The translations under genes were made by a program, and so were the position numbers. Below the pieces are notes generated by a model, which did not search any database, had not been told where the DNA came from, and worked only from the letters and a program-made list of their open reading frames with translations. From positions 1 through 45,104 of the forward strand of contig JAGMCL010000080.1 of NCBI GenBank assembly GCA_023129165.1: 45,104 nucleotides of DNA, read 5' to 3'. Each line of letters starts with the position of its first letter. The stretch's first letter is position 1. The stretch comes from Caldifarciminota bacterium. GTDB taxonomy: Bacteria > Hydrothermota > UBA3073. Below, in pieces: positions 1 through 8,864 of this stretch.

Positions 1-533
1 GCGCCTGAAAGGATATATGACTGATAGCCAAAATTACCTTTCTCAATATCAAATTGTATTTGATTTCCTTTTACACCTTCTGTAATGATATTCACAACAC
101 CACCCAGTGTATTCGGACCATAGGAAAGTGTCGAGGACCCCTTTATTACCTCTATTCGTTTCACATGGTAAAGCGATATCTCATTCAGTATTGTAGAATT
201 ATCCCATGGATTTGCCACAGGAGTTCCATTTATCATGATCATATTATGTTTGAAACCCAGTCCCCTTATCCCCAGCTTTGTTTCATTTTTTACTGTGTAG
301 TTCAGAACATTGATTCCCGGAACCAAATAGAGTGCTTCTCCAACATTACCAGGATTCTGAAGCTTGAGTATATTACCATCTATAATATCTATACCTGCGG
401 TGCTTAATTCAGGAAATTTTGTGTACCTGGTAGCAGTAATCTCTATACCTTCAAAGTAATAGGTTTTGTAAATAGTTGTGTCAGCAAAGACTGAGTCCTG
501 CATAAGGAGGAAAGTTGTGAGTATTAGAACCAT
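1..533 (-). CDS. TonB-dependent outer-membrane receptor, N-terminal part (runs off the left edge)
   Basis: I translated the minus strand from an ATG at 533-531; 177 codons are inside the window and the barrel lies beyond it. The product starts with a short signal peptide (cleavage likely after VFA, residue 17). A TonB-box-like GIEITATRY follows at residues 29-37, then a plug domain with the family hallmarks LVPGINV, IRGLGFKHN, RIEVIKGSSTLSYGP and LGGVVNII. Such receptors import iron chelates, cobalamin or other large ligands across the outer membrane using TonB energy; the ligand cannot be told. The ATG lies one base past the murJ stop, so the two genes are probably co-transcribed and translationally coupled. 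An in-frame stop just upstream rules out a longer start. Confidence 0.9.
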   Translation of the reverse strand, partial: MVLILTTFLLMQDSVFADTTIYKTYYFEGIEITATRYTKFPELSTAGIDIIDGNILKLQNPGNVGEALYLVPGINVLNYTVKNETKLGIRGLGFKHNMIMINGTPVANPWDNSTILNEISLYHVKRIEVIKGSSTLSYGPNTLGGVVNIITEGVKGNQIQFDIEKGNFGYQSYILSG

Positions 534-534
534 T

Positions 535-1824
535 TTAGACCTTTTTTATCTTTTTCGTTATCAGGAGAAATAGAATAAGGGCATTTACGCAGCTTGATAC
601 TGATACAGCAAGTGCAAGGGCATTAACACCAAGTATATCCTTAAGTGTCAATGCAATGATAAGGTTGACTGCTACTGCACCAAGTCCAACAAAGAATGGA
701 GTTTTTGAGTCCTTCATTGAATAAAAAATGCTTGCAAATACCCTTGTAAGAGAGAAGCCGATTATTGCAGGTGCGTAAAACCTGAGGCAGGAAGCAGTAA
801 AAATCGTATCGTTTGCAGTAAAATTACCATGTTCATAAATTAGTTTCACAATAAAATCTGCAAGTAAAAAGAGGAGAATCGCAAGGGGAATAATAATAGA
901 TATTGTAAGTTTCATAGCACATTTAATTGTATTTGCTCCACCTCTTCCCTGACTCAGTTCTTTCGATAGTGTGGGCAATACCACATTCGCTATAGCGACG
1001 CCAATTATACCTACTGGAAGATGCACAAGACGATATGAATAACTTAAATAGGATATAGAACCGGTTTCAAGAAATGATGCAATAATTGTGTTTACTATTG
1101 TGTTTATCTTTCCTGCTGCGAAACCGACAGCAATTGGAAGCATGATTTTAACAACCCTTAAAAAATCAGGATGTAGAAAATTTAATTTAAATCTAAAACG
1201 GAATCCATCTTTTAAAGTCCATATTAACTGATACAAAAGATGTAAGACTGCACCAGTTATAACTCCTATTGCAGCACCTGTAATGCCTATCTTCGTATAA
1301 AGAAACCATGAAAAGACTATTATTCCTAAGTTAAAAAAGACAGGAGCAAAACCTGTTGTAAAAAATCTCCCGTGGTAATTTAGAATCCCCATTAAAATTG
1401 CAGAGATAGTAACAAATATGAGGAACGGAAACATGATTTTAGTGAGAGATACCGCAAGTGAGAATTTTTCACCAGTGAACCCAAATGCTATAAGTTTTAC
1501 CAGAAAGGGTGAAATCAGTATTCCAATTATTGATATTACAAGTGTTATAAATAGGAAGTTGTTAATTATTATTGATGCAAATTTATCAGCTTCCCCCCCA
1601 CTCTTTTTCTCTGAGTATTCTGAATAGATTGGAATAAAGGAAGGTGTAAGTGAACCCTCTGCAAGTTCGTCTCTTAAAAGGTTTGGAATATTGAATGCAA
1701 CCCTGAATGCATCCATGAACATACTTGCACCGAATAGATGCGCAAGCACCATCTCTCTCAAGAGACCAGTTACTCTTGAAATAGCAGTACCAAGAGAAAA
1801 CCCAAATGCCTTTTTGATAAGCAT
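535..1824 (-). CDS. murJ: Lipid II flippase MurJ (MviN family)
   Basis: This 429-residue polytopic membrane protein belongs to the MurJ/MviN family of the MOP superfamily, which flips undecaprenyl-linked peptidoglycan precursor (lipid II) to the outer face of the inner membrane. The N-terminus is typical: SRVTGLLREMVLAHLFGAS, then MDAFRVAFNIPNLLRDELAEGSLTPSFIP at about residues 37-65. Hydrophobic segments follow throughout. Most family members are about 500 residues with 14 helices, so this one probably lacks the last helices; the ORF ends cleanly. It is the first gene of a minus-strand pair with the TonB receptor, which starts one base after its stop. The spacer to the divergent plsY side holds repeats and one clear plus-strand promoter; I see no equally good promoter for murJ. 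Confidence 0.93.
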   Translation of the reverse strand: MLIKKAFGFSLGTAISRVTGLLREMVLAHLFGASMFMDAFRVAFNIPNLLRDELAEGSLTPSFIPIYSEYSEKKSGGEADKFASIIINNFLFITLVISIIGILISPFLVKLIAFGFTGEKFSLAVSLTKIMFPFLIFVTISAILMGILNYHGRFFTTGFAPVFFNLGIIVFSWFLYTKIGITGAAIGVITGAVLHLLYQLIWTLKDGFRFRFKLNFLHPDFLRVVKIMLPIAVGFAAGKINTIVNTIIASFLETGSISYLSYSYRLVHLPVGIIGVAIANVVLPTLSKELSQGRGGANTIKCAMKLTISIIIPLAILLFLLADFIVKLIYEHGNFTANDTIFTASCLRFYAPAIIGFSLTRVFASIFYSMKDSKTPFFVGLGAVAVNLIIALTLKDILGVNALALAVSVSSCVNALILFLLITKKIKKV

Positions 1825-2580
1825 AATCTTCTTATTCTGGAGTTAATAAGAAATTAAGTAATTGAGTTCATTGTGTTTATTGAGTTTGTTGGGTTAGAAG
1901 ACAAGTAAAAAGGCAAAAGTAAAAAGGCAAAAGTAAAAAGGATAAAGAAATCGTTTACTCTATGAAATGAGTATCTATTTCATCGGGGTCAATATAAAAT
2001 CGTCAATAGTCAATTGATTTCACCTATCACCTCTTACCTGAAACCTTCATCATCACACATCCAACATTTAACATTTAACATCAAACATTCAACATTTCAC
2101 CTTCAGCAGTTAACATTCGGTATTATATCATTAAAATGCTAGTATGTCAAGGAAAAAGTAATAATGACTCAAACCATGCCTGTTTCCGATTACTTATATG
2201 CGATTATTTTATAATTAATAAATCCGTTTAATCCGATGACTAAATTCGTTGATTTTTTTCTTGACTTTTCAGGGAATTAAGGATATAATATAATATCAGA
2301 TAATATAAGACGGGTTTAATGTTAAATGTTTGATGTATTAGTTTTCAGGTGTTAGGTTTCAGGTGTTAGGTGATAGGCTACATGTTAAATGTGTAATGTT
2401 AAATGTTTAATGACCATTTACGATTGACAAATTTATAGAAAATACTTTGTGCCTTTGTGTCTTAGTGGCATTAGAATAAATGTTGAATGTGAGTTATGAA
2501 ATGTGACACTAATTTTCAATAGTCAATTGTCATCGGTCTATGGTCTGAAGTATCATGTCTTTGGTCTATAAATATAAGCC
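1825..2580. repeat. Divergent murJ/plsY spacer filled with degenerate short-word repeats
   Basis: No credible gene is present. The left part has tandem AAAAGGCAAAAGTAAAAAGG words (about 1905-1945) and ACATTTAACATTTAACATC words (about 2055-2110). The right part has the opposite-strand versions TGTTAAATGTTTAATG, a GTTAGGTTTCAGGTGTTAGG run (about 2344-2375), and one copy of the phrase TTTGTGTCTTAGTGGC near 2452-2469. The two halves are therefore roughly inverted with respect to each other. A near-perfect promoter sits between them (2261-2289). Confidence 0.75.
2261..2289 (+). promoter_or_regulatory. Sigma-70-type promoter, probably for plsY
   Basis: TTGACT at 2261-2266 and TATAAT at 2284-2289 are 17 bp apart, with a T-rich tract just upstream of the -35 box. 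It points to plsY about 290 bp downstream; the leader would consist of repeats. The same layout recurs at 34888, 40640 and 41968. Confidence 0.7.
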
Positions 2581-3186
2581 ATGCCTATAATTTTTTGGAC
2601 ACTAATAGGATTTCTATCAGGATCTATTCCATTTTCATATCTGATTGTTCGGTTCTTCTTGTCTCTGGATGTTCGCGATTATAATGATGGAAATCCAGGA
2701 GCAGGTAATGCCTGGAAGCTTGGTGGCTGGCCACTTGGATTACCAGCGATAATTCTTGATTTTTCAAAAGGAGCTGTCCCTGTCGGTTTAGCATACTACA
2801 TGTATGGAATCTCCGGGTGGTCACTGGTTCTTCCATCATTGGCACCTATATTTGGTCATGCATTCACCCCTTTCCTTGGTTTCCGTGGAGGTAAATCCGT
2901 TGCCGTTACCTTTGGTGTATGGAGCAGTTTGACTATGGTTAAGGGTTCACTTGCATTTGGGATTTTTACAGGCGTTTTCTATTTATTTCAAACCGTAGAT
3001 TCCTGGTCAATTATTTCAGGTTTTCTCTGCTTTTTACCATATCTACTTTTTCAACAGGAAGGTAACCATATTCTTGCTATATGGAGTGGAAATATGATAA
3101 TATTAATATGGAGATATCGCTTTGAATTAAACCAGAAAATGCAAATGAGACCATTTCTCCAGAATATATTCAGAAGAGTGTATTAG
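2581..3186 (+). CDS. plsY: Glycerol-3-phosphate acyltransferase PlsY-like membrane protein
   Basis: The 201-residue product has the length and motifs of PlsY, the inner-membrane enzyme that acylates glycerol-3-phosphate from acyl-phosphate to make lysophosphatidate, the first step of phospholipid synthesis. Motif 1 is SGSIPFS (residues 13-19). Motif 2 is a GNPGAGNAWKLGG variant at 37-49 where most PlsY have GSGNxGATN. Motif 3 is GHAFTPFLGFRGGKSVA from residue 92. Hydrophobic segments separate the motifs. The altered motif 2 (PGAGNAW in place of xGATNxxR) is a divergence that could mean altered substrate use. No clear Shine-Dalgarno is visible upstream of the ATG. The gene stands alone between repeat-filled spacers. 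Confidence 0.82.
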   Translation: MPIIFWTLIGFLSGSIPFSYLIVRFFLSLDVRDYNDGNPGAGNAWKLGGWPLGLPAIILDFSKGAVPVGLAYYMYGISGWSLVLPSLAPIFGHAFTPFLGFRGGKSVAVTFGVWSSLTMVKGSLAFGIFTGVFYLFQTVDSWSIISGFLCFLPYLLFQQEGNHILAIWSGNMIILIWRYRFELNQKMQMRPFLQNIFRRVY

Positions 3187-3442
3187 TTATAAGATGTTAC
3201 ATGTTGTAAATGTTGTATGTTGGATGTGGTAGGAGCCCCGCCTTTGGCGGGGCGATAGAATATTAGTTAATTAGTTGATTAGTTCATTGGTTGAATAGTT
3301 TATTGTTAAATGTTATATGTTTAATGTTGCATGTTAAATGTTGAATTAGAGATTGACGATTGATTTATCCCGTTGAGTGCGAATGCTACTCCATCGGGAC
3401 AATTGAATGTTGAATAATGACAAGGAAAAAGTTAAAAGGAAA
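3187..3442. repeat. Spacer with word repeats and two hairpin elements
   Basis: TGTTAAATG- and GTTGATTAG-type words surround two elements. A framed hairpin lies at 3229-3260 (GTAGGAG head, stem GCCCCGCC/GGCGGGGC, tail CGATAGAA). An imperfect TCCCG...CGGGA hairpin at 3368-3399 recurs at 30042-30073 and, inverted, at 8095-8125. Confidence 0.75.
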
Positions 3443-3931
3443 ATGGAAGAATTAACCTATAAACCAATAGGAATCATCCACTCTCCTTTCAAGGAGCCTC
3501 ACGGAGTCCCAATACAGTCTAGGGTCGGAAGGGACATAGAGGGAACTGTCGAGGTATTTCCTGAGTATGAAGAGGGTCTAACAGACATAGAGGGATTTTC
3601 TCATATCATCTTGTTGTTCCACTTCCATTTATCTAAAAATTATTCTTTGAAAGTAAAGCCATATCTTGATAAAAAGTTACATGGACTTTTTGTAACCAGA
3701 GCTCCTTCCCGTCCTAATCCTATTGGTTTATCTGTAGTCCGACTCATTCGACGCCGGAATAGAACACTGTATATTAAAGATATAGATATTGTTGATGGTA
3801 CACCACTTCTTGATATAAAACCCTATGTTCCTGAGTTTGAACCTGATGAAGAATTTAGGGTGGGATGGCTGCAAAAACACCTACACAAACTACACAGGAC
3901 AAAGGATGATGGACGGTTTGGGAAAAAGTAA
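3443..3931 (+). CDS. trmO: tRNA (t6A37)-N6-methyltransferase TrmO (TsaA family)
   Basis: This is a compact beta-barrel SAM-dependent methyltransferase of the TrmO/VirR/TsaA family, which methylates N6-threonylcarbamoyladenosine at position 37 of certain tRNAs. Visible hallmarks are the start MEELTYKPIGIIHSPF, then IEGFSHIILLFHFH, then RAPSRPNPIGLSVVRL from residue 86, and GTPLLDIKPYVPEFE. At about 162 residues it covers the core domain without a long C-terminal extension. I chose the ATG at 3443 because AAAGGA lies directly before it. The frame is open upstream to 3407, but those 12 codons read through a spacer phrase (ATGACAAGGAAAAAGT) that also occurs near 42218, so they are probably not coding. 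Confidence 0.88.
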   Translation: MEELTYKPIGIIHSPFKEPHGVPIQSRVGRDIEGTVEVFPEYEEGLTDIEGFSHIILLFHFHLSKNYSLKVKPYLDKKLHGLFVTRAPSRPNPIGLSVVRLIRRRNRTLYIKDIDIVDGTPLLDIKPYVPEFEPDEEFRVGWLQKHLHKLHRTKDDGRFGKK

Positions 3932-3955
3932 ATAAACTAAATAAACCAGATAATT

Positions 3956-4894
3956 ATGATTAACGAATGGTTTTTAATAATAAATCCTGTATCAGGCTCA
4001 GGAAGAGGAAAAAGAGATTGGCCTCAAGTTTCAGCTTTACTAAAGGAAGCCGGTATAGGTTTCAAATATACCTTTACTGAGTACAGAGATCACGCTACAG
4101 ATTTAGCCAGAAAAGCAGTTGAAGAAGGTTGGCGGGGCATCATTTGTGTAGGTGGAGATGGTTCAGCAAATGAGGTGATAAACGGAATATTTACTCAAAA
4201 TAATGTCTCTACTAAGGATGTCAGTATTGCTCTAATACCAGTTGGTGTGGGAAAGGACTGGGGGCGGACAATCGGTATACCCTCACATTATACTGATGCA
4301 GTAAACGCCATTAAAAATGCCTCAACCTTTATACAGGATGCTGGATTAGTTCAATACTATGATGCAGGAACACTTAAGAAAAGGTATTTTGCCAATGTTG
4401 CAGGAATAGGATATGATGCCCTTGTAACTGAGAAGGCAAACCTAATGAAAGAGCAGGGTCGCAGTGGAACCCTACCTTATTTACTCAGTCTTATTACATG
4501 TCTTTTGAAATATAGATATACAAGTGTGAAGTTAAAGGTAGATGGAATAGAATTAAAAGACGATGTTTTTAGTATCAATGTGGGTATCTGTAAATATAGT
4601 GGTGGTGGTATGATGCAGGTTCCAGAAGCTATACCTGATGATGGTTTGCTTGATCTAACATTAATAAAAAGTATTGGTAAATTAGAGGTTCTAAAAAATG
4701 TAAAAAATCTTTATGATGGTTCTTTTATCCAGCATCCAAGAATTGAAACCTTTAGAGGTAGGGAAATATTAATCGAGTCAAAACCAAAAATCTATCTTGA
4801 GGTTGATGGAGAATCTCTTGGTCATACTCCGCTTCGTTTTAATATAATTCCTAAAAGCGTGAAGGTGATTGTGGAAGAGAGAAGGGAAAGTTAA
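3956..4894 (+). CDS. Diacylglycerol/lipid kinase family protein (YegS/DagK type)
   Basis: The 312-residue soluble protein begins with FLIINPVSGSGRGKR and carries the nucleotide-binding GGDGSANEVING at residues 66-77, both hallmarks of the DAGK catalytic domain. Next come LIPVGVGKDWGRTIGIP, the family's GTGND-type loop (here GVGKDW), and a C-terminal half with LKVDGIELK and YLEVDGESLG. Members phosphorylate diacylglycerol, sphingoid bases or other lipids with ATP. The exact lipid is unknown; with plsY nearby a phospholipid-recycling role is plausible but only inferred. It starts 25 bp after trmO, so the two may share a transcript. Length is normal and no defect is seen. Confidence 0.87.
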   Translation: MINEWFLIINPVSGSGRGKRDWPQVSALLKEAGIGFKYTFTEYRDHATDLARKAVEEGWRGIICVGGDGSANEVINGIFTQNNVSTKDVSIALIPVGVGKDWGRTIGIPSHYTDAVNAIKNASTFIQDAGLVQYYDAGTLKKRYFANVAGIGYDALVTEKANLMKEQGRSGTLPYLLSLITCLLKYRYTSVKLKVDGIELKDDVFSINVGICKYSGGGMMQVPEAIPDDGLLDLTLIKSIGKLEVLKNVKNLYDGSFIQHPRIETFRGREILIESKPKIYLEVDGESLGHTPLRFNIIPKSVKVIVEERRES

Positions 4895-4980
4895 TTGGTT
4901 GAATGGTTAATTAGTTAATTAGTGGATTTTTTATAGACAACTTATTTATAACAATTTTAATAAATTAACAGGGAGCGTAT

Positions 4981-6345
4981 ATGCTAGATAAATTAAAATC
5001 GATTATTTCAAAGGTTGATGCAAATTATTCAGATATTCGTTATGAAACGAAGAAGGAGACAAAGATTATCTTTAATGGTGAAGAACTGAACCAGATTGGC
5101 TCTAATATTACCGATGGGTATGTTATAAGGATTCTCAAAAATGGTGGTTTATCCTCTATAGCCTTTACTAAAGAGGTTGATGCTGAAAAGGCCATAAGTA
5201 ACGCTCTGGAAAATGCTACATTGATAGCCAGGAATGTTGAAAAACCTATCGAACTTGCAAAAACTGAGGTGATTAAGGATACCTTTTTGCCTGAGCTTAA
5301 AGAAGATCCTCGAATGATTTCGATCGATGAAAAACTCGAAATAACCCAAAAGTACAACGGTATTCCCCTAAAACATAATGGAATAAGTACAACTACTACT
5401 CAGTATCTTGAGGTTATTCGAGAGAAGTACTATGTCAATAATGAAGGAAGTGAAATAAGAGAGGATTTAATAACAACAAGGATATTCGGTACAATAATAA
5501 GCAAGGATGGAAATCTCATACAGAATGTGAGAGCAGGTGTTGGAGGTAGTAATGGTTTTGCTCTATTGAGAGATAAGGAAGAAGAATTTGAGAAGAAGAC
5601 AAATATTGTACTTGACCTTCTGAAGGCAAATCCTGTAAAAGGTGGAGTATATAATGTTATCCTTAATCCCAGCATAGCAGGAGTATTTACTCATGAAGCA
5701 TTTGGCCATTTTTCTGAGGCAGACCTTATTGAGGATAGTCCAACGATGAGAGAGAAGATGCAGCTTGGCGCAAAGCTTGGGAGCGATGCACTGAATATTA
5801 TTGATGATCCAACAACGCCTGACCAGTTGGGATTTTACAAATACGATGACGAGGGTGTAAAGGCAAGATCAACTAAGCTCCTGGAATATGGTGTTCTTGT
5901 GGGACGGTTACATTCAAGAAGAACAGCAGCTTCCTTTGAAGAACATCTAACAGGTCACTGTGTTGCCGAAGATTACCGCTTTGCTCCAATAATAAGAATG
6001 GGAAATATATTTATCCAACCTGGAAGAAAAACCTTCGAAGAGCTTCTTGCGGAGCTTGATGATGGTTTGTATATACTGGATAGTAAGGGCGGTCAGACAA
6101 GTGGAGAAAACTTTACCTTTGGTGCTCAGTATGCATATATCGTTAAAGATGGGAAGTTGGGTAAAATGATTCGTGACATCAACATTTCGGGAAATCTATA
6201 TAAAACCCTTCAAAATATAACCTTGATAGGAAATGACCTGGACCTTTGCAAGATAGGTGGATGTGGAAAGGGACAGCTAAACATCCGTTCCTGTCATGGT
6301 GCACCGCATATAATTATTAAAGATGTTATTATAGGAGGTATGTAA
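4981..6345 (+). CDS. tldD: Metalloprotease TldD (catalytic subunit of TldD/TldE)
   Basis: The 454-residue protein has the zinc motif HEAFGH (HExxxH) at residues 238-243, followed by EADLIEDSPTM as in TldD, and a C-terminal CKIGGCGKGQ segment that in the family supplies the further zinc-site cysteine. TldD and TldE form a heterodimeric cytosolic protease that trims unfolded peptides and, in some bacteria, modified peptide toxins. Its stop overlaps the tldE start by one base (TAATG), with AGGAGG at 6333-6338 placed to reload ribosomes, so the pair is translated together. The start is preceded by GGGAG at 4971-4975. The natural substrate here is unknown; no peptide-natural-product gene is visible nearby. 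Confidence 0.93.
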   Translation: MLDKLKSIISKVDANYSDIRYETKKETKIIFNGEELNQIGSNITDGYVIRILKNGGLSSIAFTKEVDAEKAISNALENATLIARNVEKPIELAKTEVIKDTFLPELKEDPRMISIDEKLEITQKYNGIPLKHNGISTTTTQYLEVIREKYYVNNEGSEIREDLITTRIFGTIISKDGNLIQNVRAGVGGSNGFALLRDKEEEFEKKTNIVLDLLKANPVKGGVYNVILNPSIAGVFTHEAFGHFSEADLIEDSPTMREKMQLGAKLGSDALNIIDDPTTPDQLGFYKYDDEGVKARSTKLLEYGVLVGRLHSRRTAASFEEHLTGHCVAEDYRFAPIIRMGNIFIQPGRKTFEELLAELDDGLYILDSKGGQTSGENFTFGAQYAYIVKDGKLGKMIRDINISGNLYKTLQNITLIGNDLDLCKIGGCGKGQLNIRSCHGAPHIIIKDVIIGGM

Positions 6346-7655
6346 TGGAAAAATTGATGGAAATTGCTAAAAAGGTAAGTGATAAAGTGGAAATTTATTC
6401 CCTGGAAAAAACAGAAAACGGAATTGTCTTTGAGAATGCAAAACTCAAGGATATTGATAGCAAGTTGCAATCGGGATTCAGCCTTAGAATAATTAAGGAT
6501 GGAAAACTCGGTTTCGCATTCACCAAAAACTTGATCGACAGAGAGGAGTTCGTTCAAAATGCACTCGATTCTCTTAAGGGTGGCGTTGAAGCAAAATTTA
6601 ACCTACCTTTAACAAAGGATTTACCCAAACTTCAAACATATGACCCTTCTATTGAGACTCTAACAAATACCGAAATAGTCGATGAATGCAATAGAATTTG
6701 TGATATACTTTCTCCCAAAACAAATGGTCAAATTAACCTGTATGCAGGTTCTGAAGTAGATAAAATACGACTTATAAACAGTAATGGTACTGACCTTTCT
6801 ACAGAATCATCTTTTTACTATAACTATACTTCAATTATGTATCCCGGTGGTTATTCTTCAATTAGCAGAGTAGTAACCTATAAACATTTTGAGAAAACAC
6901 CCGATGAGTGTCTGAATTATATTCTGAATACTTACAATCAGGCATCAAAAGAGGTGACTCCCAAGGGGGGGAAAATGAAGGTTCTCTTCCTACCGGAGAC
7001 TCTTTATGTTCTAATGTGGAGGTTATGGTTTGCTACAAGTGGCAAAAGCCTTTACGAAAAACAGTCCCCGATTTCAGAAAGGTTGGGTAAGAAAATATTT
7101 GATAAAAAACTAACCATATATAATAATCCTTTGTATGATAGAATGCCCGGAGCAAGGAGTTTCGATGACGAAGGCAGTCCATGTCAACACTTTTTAATAC
7201 TGGAAAACGGTGTATTGAAGAATTTTTATTATGACCTTAATTATTCGAATAAACTGAATAAAAAATCAACCGGCCATGGATTCAGGAGTGCTGCATGGGG
7301 AGGTGATTCTATTACGATTAAACCAACTCCTTTTCTTAGTCACCTCTATATAAAGCCCGGAGATAAATCATTCTCCGAACTTGTAAAATCAATTGATAGA
7401 GGAATTATTATTGCCGGTGCACTCGGAGCACATAGTGGTAATATTCCAAATGGCGATTTTTCAATTGGCCTTAATCCGGCTCTATATATAGAAAATGGAG
7501 AGATTGTAGGATATGTAAAGGACTCCATGGCGGCAGGAAATATTTATAAGGTAATGAAGAAAGTGATTGCTATTGAAGACACTTTTTATCCAGCCCATAG
7601 TGGAACATATCCTTCTATTCTGTTCGATAATGTAAGCGTATCCACAAAATCATGA
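6345..7655 (+). CDS. tldE: TldE/PmbA subunit of the TldD/TldE protease
   Basis: The 436-residue protein is homologous along its length to TldD but has no HExxxH motif, as expected for the non-catalytic TldE (PmbA) partner. Family signatures are SGFSLRIIKDGKLGFAFT, the middle DRMPGARSFDDEGSPCQ, and the C-terminal GALGAHSGNIPNGDFSIG plus GYVKDSMAAGNIYK. It overlaps tldD by a single base and uses the AGGAGG inside the tldD end as ribosome-binding site. TldE shapes the peptide channel of the heterodimer. Nothing is truncated. Confidence 0.92.
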   Translation: MEKLMEIAKKVSDKVEIYSLEKTENGIVFENAKLKDIDSKLQSGFSLRIIKDGKLGFAFTKNLIDREEFVQNALDSLKGGVEAKFNLPLTKDLPKLQTYDPSIETLTNTEIVDECNRICDILSPKTNGQINLYAGSEVDKIRLINSNGTDLSTESSFYYNYTSIMYPGGYSSISRVVTYKHFEKTPDECLNYILNTYNQASKEVTPKGGKMKVLFLPETLYVLMWRLWFATSGKSLYEKQSPISERLGKKIFDKKLTIYNNPLYDRMPGARSFDDEGSPCQHFLILENGVLKNFYYDLNYSNKLNKKSTGHGFRSAAWGGDSITIKPTPFLSHLYIKPGDKSFSELVKSIDRGIIIAGALGAHSGNIPNGDFSIGLNPALYIENGEIVGYVKDSMAAGNIYKVMKKVIAIEDTFYPAHSGTYPSILFDNVSVSTKS

Positions 7656-8387
7656 AAAGAATAGGTTGAATGGGAAATGTTAAATGTTTAATGTTTAATG
7701 TGGTAGGAGTCCGTCGTTTGACGGACGAAAATTTGTAGGAGCCCCGCCTTAGCGGGGCGATAGAATAAGAGTTGATTAGTTAATTAGTTAATTTGTTGAT
7801 TAGGTTAAATGATAAGTGTGATCGGTGCCTCGCCTATTGCGGGGCGATATGTAGGAGCGACTTCCTAGTCGCGATAGAAGAAATGTGAAATGTTAAGTGC
7901 GTAAGGTGAAATGTGTAATGTTAGATGTGAAATGTGTAATGTTAGATGTGGTAGTAGTCCGTCGTTTGATGGACGAAAATTTGTAGGAGCGACTTCCCAG
8001 TCGCGATATGCAGTTGAATGTTTAATGTTAGATGTTGAATGTGGTAGGAGCAACGTCCTCGTTGCGAAGAATGAAGAGCGAAAAGCGTAGTACGTCCCGA
8101 TAGAATAGCTGCGAATTCTACGGGATAAATAAATCGTAGGGCGTAGGACGAGAAACGGGGAACCGGTGAATCGGGGAAGAGAAGATTGACAATTAAATAT
8201 TGACTATTGAGGAACACAAATTGGAATGCAATCGTATCTACCTGTCGGTAGACAGGAATAGACAATCAAAAATAGTAAATTAATGGTATGTAGAGCAATG
8301 GAGAGATGAAAAAATAAATCAAGAAGAAAAGGCAAATGGAGAATGATTTTTGTTTTTTGATATTTGATTTTACAAGAGGGGAATATA
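7656..8387. repeat. Dense cluster of framed mini-hairpins among word repeats
   Basis: No gene is supported here. The spacer carries at least six hairpin modules: 7703-7734 (stem GTCCGTC/GACGGAC), 7735-7765 (GCCCCGCC/GCGGGGC), about 7824-7850 (GCCTCGC/GCGGGGC with a wobble), 7851-7880 (GCGACT/AGTCGC), 7951-7980 (GTCCGTC/GATGGAC), 7983-8010 (GCGACT/AGTCGC) and 8044-8070 (GCAACG/CGTTGC). Most start GTAGGAG and end in CGATA or CGAAA. A TCCCG/CGGGA element lies at 8095-8125. Between them are TGTTAGATGTGAAATG words. At 8180-8283 lies a spacer phrase repeated at about 10329-10408, with a 20-bp hairpin present only here (8237-8256). Confidence 0.8.
8237..8256. repeat. 20-bp hairpin insertion in a duplicated spacer
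   Basis: TCTACCTGTCGGTAGACAGG sits between two stretches that are contiguous in the other copy of this spacer (junction at 10381). It can fold as TCTACC/GGTAGA or as CCTGTC/GACAGG. A related truncated form (TACCGGCAGGTAGGCG) lies at 15971-15986. Confidence 0.75.
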
Positions 8388-8771
8388 ATGGCTGAGATGA
8401 ATGAGTCAAAAGAAGTGACCAAGAAAGAAATGGCTCCAAAAGATGAAAACCTATGGGGTATGTTATGTCATTTATTAGCACTTGCTGGTTGTGTTATCCC
8501 ATTTGGTCATATTATTGGTCCACTGGTCATTTGGTTAATAAAGAAAGAGGAGTCATCTTTTGTCGATTATAATGGTAAAGAATCCCTAAACTTCCAGATA
8601 TCTATGACTATCTATTTTATTATCTCGTCAATTCTTACCATGATAGTAATCGGCTTTTTTCTTTTAGTTGGTCTTGGTATATTTTGGTTGATAATGATAA
8701 TTATGGCAAGTATGAAGGTTAATAAAGGCGAGGAGTACCGATATCCCATTACAATAAGATTTATCAAATAG
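8388..8771 (+). CDS. DUF4870 (Tic20-like) small membrane protein
   Basis: The 127-residue product has a charged N-terminus, then WGMLCHLLALAGCVIPFGHIIGPLVIWLIKKEES, SFVDYNGKESLNFQISM and two further hydrophobic segments. This is the pattern of DUF4870, a family of three- to four-helix membrane proteins of unknown function distantly related to Tic20. The diagnostic elements are the HL..L (here CHLLALAG), the GPL(V/I)IWLIKK and the GKE(S/A)LNFQ. I chose the ATG at 8388 because GAGGGG precedes it by a proper distance; an in-frame ATG at 8364 adds eight residues and has no ribosome-binding site. It stands alone between repeat spacers. No role can be inferred. Confidence 0.85.
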   Translation: MAEMNESKEVTKKEMAPKDENLWGMLCHLLALAGCVIPFGHIIGPLVIWLIKKEESSFVDYNGKESLNFQISMTIYFIISSILTMIVIGFFLLVGLGIFWLIMIIMASMKVNKGEEYRYPITIRFIK

Positions 8772-8864
8772 GAAAGGTCTAAAATTATGTTAAATGTTAA
8801 ATGTTTAATGTTGGATGTTAGATAAGATAAGAGTTGATTAGTTGAATAGTTAATTGGTTAATTA

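Noticed and set aside
54-407. Plus-strand open frame of 117 codons
   Set aside because: It is antisense to the clearly coding TonB receptor and its product has no recognisable feature.
7735-7765. Rho-independent terminators at the GC-rich hairpins
   Set aside because: They lack T-tracts, occur in both orientations and several per spacer, and share fixed flanks, so they are a repeat family.
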